Source: Argentina anserina (taxonomy: Eukaryota; Streptophyta; Magnoliopsida; Rosales; Rosaceae). From it: a stretch of 64,000 nucleotides of DNA. The notes under the pieces are model-generated. The model worked only from the letters and a program-made list of their open reading frames with translations. It ran no database searches and was not told the DNA's origin. Both the position numbers and the translations under genes were made by a program. The DNA lies in contig NW_026089478.1 in the NCBI RefSeq assembly GCF_933775445.1, positions 1-64,000 on the forward strand. The letters are read 5' to 3'. Of this stretch, positions 24,319 to 34,359 are shown in pieces (the stretch's first letter is position 1; each line of letters begins with the position of its first letter).

Positions 24319-24402
24319 CTTATCATGCACGGCATGATCAATTTGGGACAAGGACACGGCATCCTTGTCATTGGAAGGCACGGCCTTCTTTGATGGTGGC
24401 AT
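24319..24402 (-). other. Possible small 5' gag exon with splice donor, copy 1
   Basis: An ATG at 24402 opens a frame beginning MPPSKKAVPSNDKD and runs into GATAAG|GTAAGT at 24319/24318, a near-ideal plant 5' splice site. MPP-type starts occur in plant Gag proteins. No convincing polypyrimidine-AG acceptor was found before gag, so the exon is speculative. The same arrangement is at 32387-32470. Confidence 0.25.
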
Positions 24403-25098
24403 GAGAGTGTCGAACTCTCTCACTTCTTCTTCGCATAAAAGAATACAAAAATCATACAAGAAATATACAAGGTTTCGTTTCAAAAAGTTTTTACAAAAGT
24501 CTTTCAATCAATTACATACTTCTACATTCCTAAGTCATTCAAACGATTAAATGATCGATTGATTCTAAGTTGTAAACCAAGGTGGACGTGCGGCCTAAGT
24601 ATGGATGCCTAGACACAAGTTTGAATCGTTGTTTCAGAAGGCCGGATAGCTAATTCAGAGATAGTGAACATGGTAGGACTCATTTGTTGAACTACGGAGG
24701 GCAAGCCCTCTATCGACTCCATCACCGAGATGTATGTCAGTCATTAGTTCTCTGAGATCCAATTTTGGTCCCATGCACCAGGGTAATGAAATAGCGTGCC
24801 CCTTACTCAGCTAGAAACAAACTTGGGTGTTAGACAAATCTCCAAGTGTTAATAAAAGCCGCCCTCAACCTCATGCAAAAACTTTGAAAGAAAACATGAG
24901 GGGTTAAAGCTAATATTAACAAAAGGGACTTTACCTATTCCGTTCGATTTACAACCTACAACAATCATTCACTCAATCATCAAAGCAACATCCTAAGATA
25001 AAATTACTATATGTTACAAGAAAATAAGATAAGAATATACAAATGTACAATATAAACAATGAATTCGCATTAAAAGTTAGGGATCCATCTCTTATGGA

Positions 25099-25116
25099 TC
25101 CCCGGCAGCGGCGCCA
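25099..25116 (-). other. Primer binding site (tRNA-Asp type), copy 1
   Basis: On the element strand TGGCGCCGCTGCCGGGGA starts two bases after the 5' LTR end. It is complementary to the 3' end of plant tRNA-Asp with one mismatch (GCTGCC for GTTGCC), from memory of that tRNA. A tRNA-Asp primer is typical of Athila elements. Confidence 0.8.
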
Positions 25117-26131
25117 TTTGATGAATGCTCGATTACTCGACATCAATATTTAACCCTGAACACATCATAGTAGTATAAAGCAAGAGGGTATCGTTCACAA
25201 ACCGGGGATCCAGCCAGGGCTTAGGATCACAATACTTACACGAATTCATAAAGGGTTTAAGGTTTGATATAGATTTTGGATTGAATCATAAAAACAGTAA
25301 ATAAAACCTAAACTAATATATACATGTGATCAACCAACCAACACATAAACAATCACCAAAACAACTCACATAGAGGGAATCGAAACAAGTTCTATGTCCA
25401 TTCTTAGAATCATGCCGAGACTATGCAATAAATCACCAAGGATGGATCATGCATTTAGGGTTCTAAGCAGTAACCTAAACACATAGACACTTAACACATT
25501 CAATCACAACCAAGCAGCCATAATCGAAATTCTAACATGTTCATCTTAATCCTGTAATCCCAAAGTCATGCACATTGAATTTATCAAGTATGTCACTTAC
25601 TTAACCAACAACCATGCAATTCGAAAATCACATAAACAAGAATAAACATGTTCTTAGCATAATTCTTTAATCCAACAACCTAAATATCATGCTACAAGCA
25701 TAGTCATAACATATAGGCATCGAAATTGTTCAAAAGCTAGGTTCGGCAGAAACCAAAACCGAAATCCATAAAACCAAAACATAATTTTCGAATCCTCTAT
25801 ATAAATTGAATCAAGTAGCTATTTCATAGACAAAATTGATACAAGACTACTCTAAACAAATCGCAACTTCATCCATGAACAAGAACAATACCAAAACCGA
25901 AATTAAACAAGAGTGAATCATGGTTACACTTTATAAATCAAGCAATCCACAAGTGTAGCCAAGACTTCTATGGATGAAACCTCCTTCACAAGCGTGTTTG
26001 AAAGGCTATTGATAGGTGGGGAATGATGGAATCGGTTTTAGGATTTCTTGGAATGGTGAAGGATGAATTCGGCAGAGCTTATGGCTGTGTTTGTGTGTAG
26101 GGCTGATGATGTTGCTGAATGGAGAGGCCGG

Positions 26132-26147
26132 CCTCTATATATAGAGG
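26132..26147 (-). promoter_or_regulatory. Candidate TATA box of the composite LTR
   Basis: This is the same palindromic TATA site as in copy 1. The nested solo LTR starts about 145 bp away on the upstream side for element transcription, so distal U3 control sequence is now more than 2 kb further off. Confidence 0.6.
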
Positions 26148-26286
26148 TGTAGGAAGCCTTCTTGCGTGCTAAAAGGAAATAGAATCCAATTGGGAAACTG
26201 AAATCCTCTTTGTTATGGATTTGATTTATGTACTCCATATCCATCTTGATGTAGGAAACCAAGTCCAATAGGGAAATCTCTAAAAG

Positions 26287-26291
26287 GCAGC
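26287..26291 (+). repeat. Target-site duplication GCAGC, left copy (first solo LTR)
   Basis: GCAGC directly precedes TGATAGAAGC and recurs at 28488-28492 directly after CCGATCA. The uninterrupted LTR at 20411-20440 has a single GCAGC at the matching point. A 5-bp duplication is the integrase signature of LTR elements. Confidence 0.9.
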
Positions 26292-26951
26292 TGATAGAAG
26301 CACAAAGTGTGACGTTCTTAATGTGATTATGCCCTATTCTTACTCTTTGTTACCTCTTATTTAGTATGTTTTAGTTTCTTTTGTAAGAATAAGTGTCTAG
26401 GTAGAGCTTATATCAATTATGAGTGAATTGATGATGAAATCGTGCTAAGTGTTAATAATCCTTGTTGAGATATGATTCCTTGTTCGAGTAGGATTCATCC
26501 TTTCATATTTCTTTGTTTCTAACATACTTATTCTTATTAGGAAATACAAATCCATGTTGGAGAAGGAAAGCAATCCTAGTTCCACAAGGAAAGAGAAGAA
26601 AATACACTTAAAAGCCCAATCCATTCAAGAATCAAAATGCTGTCAATATTCATAGTCCAACTTCGACGGGCTCCCCTGGATAGCTCCGATCGAGTTAGAA
26701 GACCTACTTTATATGGAAATAAAGGTATTTGAGTCTAGTTTCTGTAGGATTTGAAATCAAATCAATATCTTATTCCTACAGAGAGATATGACTGAATCAT
26801 TGATCGGAGGTCCAATGAACTCGGCGGAATTATCTCAGCCATTGATTTGCTTTTGATCCAAGGGCTATGAGGGAAACTTGGGACTTTGTTCCTCCTGCAA
26901 ATAGAGCACAAATATGTATCAGAATGTCCATAAATCCCAGCACCAAAGAAT

Positions 26952-27040
26952 GTCAAAGAAGGCATGCAGCAAATTAAATGAGAAGAGGCAAGAAAGTCAA
27001 AGAAGGCATGCAGCAAATTTAATGAGGAGAGGTAAGAAAA
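26952..27040 (+). repeat. 44-bp tandem duplication inside the solo LTR
   Basis: Two near-identical copies start at 26952 and 26996 (GTCAAAGAAGGCATGCAGC). They differ at a few bases, for example AGAAGAGG against AGGAGAGG. The second solo LTR has the same duplication at 35020-35108. Confidence 0.85.
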
Positions 27041-27441
27041 ATCAAACATGGCTGCAACAATTAAGACTTTTGCTGCCTCCCTAATTCAAAGGAAGAAATT
27101 TGTGCAAAAGAAATCAGCAATAAAGGAGGAAGAAGATATGTAATTAATGCAAAAGATATGCAATCCTTATAGAAATCAGAATTCTGGCAGTGCAGATCAT
27201 CCATCTTTGACGGGCTCCCCTGGACAGCTCAAAATGATTGAGAAAATGTACCTTATATGGATGAAAAGCCACGGAAGTCTAGTTGAAATTGCCAGTTGGA
27301 ATCATCTCAATATCTATTTTCTAGAGAAAGTTATGGCCACAACAAGGGACAAAGGTCAAATCTGCCGAATCTAGGAAACCTCAACCAATTTGGTTTCAAC
27401 TTTGTGGACTTTGTGGCCATCCTCCCTTTTGTTTCTTCCTC

Positions 27442-27449
27442 TATATATA
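27442..27449 (+). promoter_or_regulatory. Candidate TATA box of the solo LTR (rightward)
   Basis: TCCTCTATATATAGCACC is a typical plant TATA box. It is placed for rightward transcription, opposite to the host LTR promoter. A start would be expected about 30 bp downstream. Confidence 0.55.
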
Positions 27450-28886
27450 GCACCTCAATTCCACAGAAACATATCATCAACCTTGCTCACAAGACTAGCC
27501 AAAGCTCTGCCTTAAACACTACTCATCATCCTCAAAGCCATTCAAGGCAAAAACACCATCTTTCCTTCATTCCATTCGATCCAAAGCGCTACGCCTAGGA
27601 TTGCCATTCAAGTTGAAGCCGTGCTGCCTTGTTTTGATACCTCTAAGGAGATTTACAAAGTGTAACTCATTACTTCTTCACTTATGTTTTCGGTTTGGAT
27701 TCTTTGTGTGATGTTGTGTTTATGTTTTTGGCTAGTTCCGAATTTGTGGAATACTCTTATGTAGTTTACAATTTTGCAAGATGTTATAAAGTAGTTCTGA
27801 TTTTGTTTTCTATGATTTCTATGTAGATGTCGTGAGTTTATAATTCAATGATTTAATGATTCTCTTTCTTGTGTGTTAACTATATGTGATTCAAGGCGCT
27901 AAGTTAGTTTTGCATATAGGATTCTTAAGTGTTTTTGTTAACTTGTTAAAGTAAGTGACATGCTTGACTTGTTAGTAATCACTAGGAATTAACCATGATT
28001 CGTTGTTATCTAAGATGCGCTAAGTAATTAGATAAGAGATGAATCAATGAAGTGGTAAGATTGAGAATGACATGTTACCTTGTAATTTCTAAGCGCTAAG
28101 ATAGGATTACCAGGCCATGTTTCGAGTTAGGGATGCGCTAAGTAACCTAGTTCGGTATTAGGTTGTTGTTTGTTCACTCAATACTTCTCCGCTAAGGCTC
28201 GGTGTTTGCATAGGATGAGATTATGATTTTGAAGCTACTTGTGATGATTTGTTTGGTGATGTTTATGTGTTGGTTGGTTGATCACATGTATATATTAGTT
28301 TAGGATTTATTTTTATGTTCTTGATACGATCCTATATCAAATCTTTATATCTCTTATGAATTCGTTGTTAAATGTTTGTGATTCTTTACCCTGGTTGGAT
28401 CCCCGGTTTGTGAACGATACCCTCTTGCTTTATACTACTAACGATGCTTACAGGGTTAACATTGATCTCGAGTAATCGAACCGATCAGCAGCTCGGCAAT
28501 CTCTTGGTCCAACTAGGAGTAGCTAGGCCGGCCTCCTCTTCTCCTTGTTCAACTCGAACATGATTTCCTTGTTCAACTAGGAATGCAACTCGGCAACTCT
28601 CCTTTCTTTCCAAATATGATTTGTCTTTCCTGAAAAGAAATCGTCGATTAAGGAATAGGAAAGAATGAAAATAGGAAAGTAGAGTCCTAGTCGAGTAAGG
28701 AATCCTAGCTCAATCAGGAGTTCTAACACTTAGCACAATTTCATCATCAAATCATCTAAAATCGAAATAGCTCTACCTAGAACATACATGTATCAAATAT
28801 GAACCTAAAACAAATAAATAAGAAGTAACAAAGCATAAGAATAGGGCATATATACATTAAGAACGTCACACTTTGTGCTCCTATCA

Positions 28887-28900
28887 ACAACCCCACACTT
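28887..28900 (-). other. Polypurine tract (PPT), copy 2
   Basis: This is identical to the PPT at 20819-20832 and adjoins the composite LTR start at 28886. Confidence 0.75.
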
Positions 28901-30687
28901 AGACTTTGCTAGTCCCTTAGCAATCACTAAAAAGGGAAATCAAAACATAAACGAAAACAATACAACTATAACTAACGACACAACATTCTAATGCCTTCAA
29001 CATTTTGTCTCAGAGATCTTCAAACTCATAGCATCAAGAATAGCATTCAATCGAAATAGATAAGATGAATTCAATGGTTAATAAACATGAGATTTCGTTT
29101 AACAAGTAAGACATGACAGAAACAAAGGTGTAATTAAGCTCAACATGTTCAAAACGAGTTCAAATTCAACTCACATAGGATATGCACTCCAAATCTTTTC
29201 TCTCAAGAACATGGCATATGCTTAAAAGCTTTTCACACACAAGAGTTATGAACATAGTGAAAATCGAAAACCTCATGAAAGATACCAATCATATGCACAA
29301 ATGAACCCAAACCATAAGCTTACTTATGAAACAAACTCCACAAATCAAGAGCTACTCATTTTAAGAATCATGCGGATCTTTAGAAAATGGATGGGTTAGG
29401 CTCGGCATTGATATATTTTCAAGGTAAAGGAATCACAAAGGTTATCCTCAAGACTTAGCAGAGCAAAACATCCACCTTATGTCGCCATACTCCATAAAAC
29501 AAGGGCCAAATATCATCATGTTGGACCCATTCTTCACTTTATACATTGTGAAAACGAACAAAGGCTAAAGTATAACATTATTGAGCCTTCAACAAATACA
29601 TCACAACTCCAAATTCACCAAAAACAACATGTATGCCGAGATCATCATTCTTTCTTTTCATATTTTCTTTTCTTGCCGTGTATGTCTTTTCCTTTTCTTT
29701 TTCTCACACGGCATCAATACATTTTTTTCCTCTTTTTCATACTCTTTTCACGGCATAACATACATACCATAACACCACACTTGAATCCAATCATCACTCC
29801 ATATTAACTCCAAGATTGGCTCTGCCAAGCCTCAAAGACAAGGTAGAGATATAACTATACTAAGCATGGATATAACATGTTGGTAATGAAAGAATAGGCT
29901 TAACGTAGGCTCAAAGGGGTTAACACTAAGGTGTCCCAAGCAGGGCTTAAATAGGGATGTACGGCTTTTTGGCTTAAGTGGTGGAAATCCTAAAAAGATC
30001 CAACAATCCTTTTCAAAATCAGAGTATATTATGATATAAAGCTTCGAAAGTTTCACAAAGTAAGTTCTAGCATTCTCTAGTTCATTGCAATTCTATGGCA
30101 TATGAATTGATCAAAATAAATGTAATGAGGTTATAAAGCCAAGAAACGATAGAATAAAACTCTCCAAAGAAAGGCACATATATATAGCTCGAATCTCACA
30201 TAGGTTACATGAATTCAAACAAGTAAAGAACATGCTCATTCTGTACCTAAGTTTCAAAATCCTCATCTACTACATGTTCGTACAAAATCTACACATCGAT
30301 TAACCATCAAATAACAATTAAGTTCATTTCAATATCGTGCTCATCTATCAACCATAAATTCAAAGATCAACTCATCCTAGACAGTTAAAGGCATACCTAG
30401 GACTCAAAACAAAAATAAAACAAGTCAAAATCGAAAATCAAAACCCTAAATGAACTAAAATTCGAAAATCACAACAAAATTTAAACACATAAGCATCAAA
30501 CAATAGAATTCAACGAATGATGTATACCCCACCCCACACTTAAAACTTACATTGCCCTCAATGTACAATATGAAAAGCAACGAAAATTAAAACGAGATAA
30601 GGGATAAGAAAATGCAAACACTCGTTGATGGCTCCTTCATTGGCTTAAGTTTAGAGTCTATAGCCTAGACTTCTTCATTTGCATCCA
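28901..30687 (-). other. Non-coding 3' internal region between gag and PPT, copy 2
   Basis: The equivalent of 20833-22619, shifted by 8068 bp. It has no pol-like frame and includes the purine-rich tract at about 29648-29750. Confidence 0.8.
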
Positions 30688-31824
30688 CTAAAAGAATACG
30701 ACATGTTCATCCTCCTCATCATCCGAAGAGATGATCATGATGTCGCCATTATCCTTCTCATCTTCACTCGAGTCCGAATCACTGCTCTTATAGCTCGAAT
30801 CAACTTCTTCCTTCAAACTCGGATCTTCTTCTTCCTCTTCCTCATTGACACGGCTGTAAGACTCCCCCTCTTCACTTGTAAGTTCCTTTCTCTTTTCCTT
30901 AGAGCTAGCACGAATGTCCTCCACAAGATCCTTTAGCTCCCTATGCGATTTTGCCAATTCCAAAATCGATTGTTGCATTTCATTGATCATCTTGTCTCGG
31001 CGGTGCTCCGCTCTTGTAGGTGTAGTCTTAACTCTAGCCGGTCTACCTTTCTTCCTCATGCCAACCAGAGGTTTCAAATGGTCTCGAGTGTTCCCATACT
31101 TCGTAGCTTTCCTTCCATCCAACTCCACTCCCTTGACCCGAGAAGTACCACTCACCCTAGAGCATGACGTCGAAACCAAACTATCCCTTCTTTCTCCAAG
31201 TTCTCCAATATGCATGATCCTATCTCCTACCTCAAGGTTCATGAAGCCTCTTGGTGAAAACGAATCAATGTACTCTTGATAATCCCTTAGCAAACCTTGG
31301 TAGAAAGTACTAGTCAACACATGTTGGTTCATGTCATGGTCTAACGGTGCTACTACTTCTTGAAATCTCTTTAAGTACTTGTGGTAGGGCTCATCATCTT
31401 CTTGTGTACATGCTTGAATCATCTCTCTCATCCTTGCTCTTCTTGCCGTGAGCAAGAATTTCTTGAGGAATGTTTCTTTTAGCTCATCCCATGATCGGAT
31501 GGAATTTTCAGGAATAGAGTGCAACCATTCTCTTGCTTTATCAACTAGAGTGAAGGGAAATACCTCAAGATACAATAACTCCAAGTCTCCACGTTCCATG
31601 GACTGAATCGCTTGTTGCACCTTCGACTCAAAAAGAAATATATGGACATCAGCCTTCTCAATCTTAAACCCTCTAAAGATCGGCATGGTTTTCAAAATTT
31701 TGGATGTGACCTCCATACGATTATGATTATGACTAAGAGCCGGCAACATAATGCATCTAGGATGAAAAGCAGGGCTGTCCCTCTCTGGAAACATGTTGTC
31801 TTCACGAAACGCAAACACCTCCAT
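30688..31824 (-). CDS. gag: Retrotransposon Gag protein, copy 2 (378 aa)
   Basis: The translation is identical to the Gag encoded at 22620-23756, with the same capsid-type core, basic AT-hook-like segment and acidic C-terminal tail, and again no zinc knuckle or protease. The full-length frame in both copies means either recent duplication or selection for function; the near-identity of the surrounding non-coding DNA favours recent duplication. It would be transcribed leftward from the composite LTR at 33187-36954. The solo LTR at 26292-28487 points at it from the other side, in antisense. Confidence 0.85.
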   Translation of the reverse strand: MEVFAFREDNMFPERDSPAFHPRCIMLPALSHNHNRMEVTSKILKTMPIFRGFKIEKADVHIFLFESKVQQAIQSMERGDLELLYLEVFPFTLVDKAREWLHSIPENSIRSWDELKETFLKKFLLTARRARMREMIQACTQEDDEPYHKYLKRFQEVVAPLDHDMNQHVLTSTFYQGLLRDYQEYIDSFSPRGFMNLEVGDRIMHIGELGERRDSLVSTSCSRVSGTSRVKGVELDGRKATKYGNTRDHLKPLVGMRKKGRPARVKTTPTRAEHRRDKMINEMQQSILELAKSHRELKDLVEDIRASSKEKRKELTSEEGESYSRVNEEEEEEDPSLKEEVDSSYKSSDSDSSEDEKDNGDIMIISSDDEEDEHVVFF

Positions 31825-33166
31825 TGCACACTTGAAAATCTTCTTATGACTTGATTGAACCGAATGTGGTAGTCTTCCTCTCCTTCTTATGAACTTGTGA
31901 ATGGTTGGAAAAAGAATGAATAATTATGAACCCGTGCTCTCTATATATAGAGCAATCTTAATCCTTTTCCATGAGGTAGAAAGAAACCTACAAGGACATA
32001 GAAACCTTCTCCCACTCCCACTTGGAATCCAAGTCCGAATGGGACTTCTCCATTGATAACACACGGCATGGCTTCTCCTACTTCAACTATGATTTCTTTT
32101 CACAGCAACTTTCCTTTCCTAACTCACCTAGGAATCCATCTCTCCCTCTACTTTGGAAATCCCAATCCGGATGGAAATCTTCTTCTTGATGACACACGCA
32201 CGTTTTCCTTGTTCGACTAGGAGTGTCATGGCCACTCCTCTCCTAATCCAACTAGGAATTGATCTTGTCATCACTTTAATCTACTCCATGGATCCACTAA
32301 GAATCGGTGGTAGCTTCAACCTATTGGGAAATGTACACAAGCAAGGACATTAGTTAAAACTAATCCACATGAGTTAGAAAACTTACCTTATCATGCACGG
32401 CATGATCAATTTGGGACAAGGACACGGCATCCTTGTCATTGGAAGGCACGGCCTTCTTTGATGGTGGCATGAGAGTGTCGAACTCTCTCACTTCTTCTTC
32501 GCATAAAAGAATACAAAAATCATACAAGAAATATACAAGGTTTCGTTTCAAAAAGTTTTTACAAAAGTCTTTCAATCAATTACATACTTCTACATTCCTA
32601 AGTCATTCAAACGATTAAATGATCGATTGATTCTAAGTTGTAAACCAAGGTGGACGTGCGGCCTAAGTATGGATGCCTAGACACAAGTTTGAATCGTTGT
32701 TTCAGAAGGCCGGATAGCTAATTCAGAGATAGTGAACATGGTAGGACTCATTTGTTGAACTACGGAGGGCAAGCCCTCTATCGACTCCATCACCGAGATG
32801 TATGTCAGTCATTAGTTCTCTGAGATCCAATTTTGGTCCCATGCACCAGGGTAATGAAATAGCGTGCCCCTTACTCAGCTAGAAACAAACTTGGGTGTTA
32901 GACAAATCTCCAAGTGTTAATAAAAGCCGCCCTCAACCTCATGCAAAAACTTTGAAAGAAAACATGAGGGGTTAAAGCTAATATTAACAAAAGGGACTTT
33001 ACCTATTCCGTTCGATTTACAACCTACAACAATCATTCACTCAATCATCAAAGCAACATCCTAAGATAAAATTACTATATGTTACAAGAAAATAAGATAA
33101 GAATATACAAATGTACAATATAAACAATGAATTCGCATTAAAAGTTAGGGATCCATCTCTTATGGA
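31825..33166 (-). other. Long leader between PBS and gag, copy 2
   Basis: The equivalent of 23757-25098, with the same possible exon and splice donor at 32387-32470. Two single-base differences from copy 1 were seen, in the TATA-like site and in CTCCCACTCCC against CTCACACTCCC. Confidence 0.6.
31941..31949 (-). promoter_or_regulatory. Candidate internal TATA box upstream of gag, copy 2
   Basis: Same location as in copy 1, 117 bp before the gag ATG. The plus strand reads CTCTATATATAGAGC here, against CTCTATATATACAGC in copy 1, which makes this copy palindromic like the LTR TATA site. Confidence 0.3.
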
Positions 33167-33184
33167 TCCCCGGCAGCGGCGCCA
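33167..33184 (-). other. Primer binding site (tRNA-Asp type), copy 2
   Basis: Identical to 25099-25116 and two bases from the end of the LTR that begins at 33187 on the plus strand. Confidence 0.8.
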
Positions 33185-34199
33185 TTTGATGAATGCTCGA
33201 TTACTCGACATCAATATTTAACCCTGAACACATCATAGTAGTATAAAGCAAGAGGGTATCGTTCACAAACCGGGGATCCAGCCAGGGCTTAGGATCACAA
33301 TACTTACACGAATTCATAAAGGGTTTAAGGTTTGATATAGATTTTGGATTGAATCATAAAAACAGTAAATAAAACCTAAACTAATATATACATGTGATCA
33401 ACCAACCAACACATAAACAATCACCAAAACAACTCACATAGAGGGAATCGAAACAAGTTCTATGTCCATTCTTAGAATCATGCCGAGACTATGCAATAAA
33501 TCACCAAGGATGGATCATGCATTTAGGGTTCTAAGCAGTAACCTAAACACATAGACACTTAACACATTCAATCACAACCAAGCAGCCATAATCGAAATTC
33601 TAACATGTTCATCTTAATCCTGTAATCCCAAAGTCATGCACATTGAATTTATCAAGTATGTCACTTACTTAACCAACAACCATGCAATTCGAAAATCACA
33701 TAAACAAGAATAAACATGTTCTTAGCATAATTCTTTAATCCAACAACCTAAATATCATGCTACAAGCATAGTCATAACATATAGGCATCGAAATTGTTCA
33801 AAAGCTAGGTTCGGCAGAAACCAAAACCGAAATCCATAAAACCAAAACATAATTTTCGAATCCTCTATATAAATTGAATCAAGTAGCTATTTCATAGACA
33901 AAATTGATACAAGACTACTCTAAACAAATCGCAACTTCATCCATGAACAAGAACAATACCAAAACCGAAATTAAACAAGAGTGAATCATGGTTACACTTT
34001 ATAAATCAAGCAATCCACAAGTGTAGCCAAGACTTCTATGGATGAAACCTCCTTCACAAGCGTGTTTGAAAGGCTATTGATAGGTGGGGAATGATGGAAT
34101 CGGTTTTAGGATTTCTTGGAATGGTGAAGGATGAATTCGGCAGAGCTTATGGCTGTGTTTGTGTGTAGGGCTGATGATGTTGCTGAATGGAGAGGCCGG

Positions 34200-34215
34200 C
34201 CTCTATATATAGAGG
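34200..34215 (-). promoter_or_regulatory. Candidate TATA box, third LTR
   Basis: Palindromic CCTCTATATATAGAGG. It would drive leftward transcription through PBS 33167-33184 and gag at 30688-31824. Confidence 0.6.
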
Positions 34216-34359
34216 TGTAGGAAGCCTTCTTGCGTGCTAAAAGGAAATAGAATCCAATTGGGAAACTGAAATCCTCTTTGTTATGGATTTGATTTATGTA
34301 CTCCATATCCATCTTGATGTAGGAAACCAAGTCCAATAGGGAAATCTCTAAAAGGCAGC

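Larger units (their letters stand above)
23757..25098 (-). other. Long leader between PBS and gag, copy 1
   Basis: This untranslated leader of 1.34 kb is on the element strand. It has short open frames, a possible small exon (24319-24402) and an internal TATA-like site. Packaging signals would be expected here, but I cannot identify one from sequence alone. Confidence 0.6.
26292..28487 (+). mobile_element. Nested solo LTR (2196 bp), first copy
   Basis: The sequence starts TGATAGAAGC and ends CCGATCA, flanked by GCAGC on both sides, with no internal region: a solo LTR left by LTR-LTR recombination of a former full insertion. It lies opposite to the host element. Both ends are clearly related to the host LTR. 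For example, it shares the AAAGTGTGACGTTCTTAATG start region, GGTTGGTTGATCACATG and GTGAACGATACCCTCTTGC. The middle differs, so it is a sister family. Short open frames inside (such as 26762-27049 and 27296-27598) look non-coding. It also contains a 44-bp tandem duplication and a motif, GACGGGCTCCCCTGGA, that occurs twice. Confidence 0.9.
25119..28886 (-). repeat. Composite LTR shared by copies 1 and 2
   Basis: On the element strand it begins TGATAGGAGCAC (at 28886) and ends GCATTCATCA (at 25119). Its length is 3768 bp, equal to the 1567-bp LTR plus 2201 bp (a 2196-bp solo LTR and one 5-bp duplicated target). It serves as the 5' LTR of the internal region to its left and the 3' LTR of the internal region to its right. 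Small differences from copy 1 include CATAATTCTT for CATAAGTCTT and AACAAATAAA for AACAACTAAA. Confidence 0.9.

Noticed and set aside
26762..27598. Open frames of 95, 75 and 100 codons in the solo LTR
   Set aside because: They lie in LTR U3/R sequence on both strands, one crosses the TATA box, and none has a recognisable domain.
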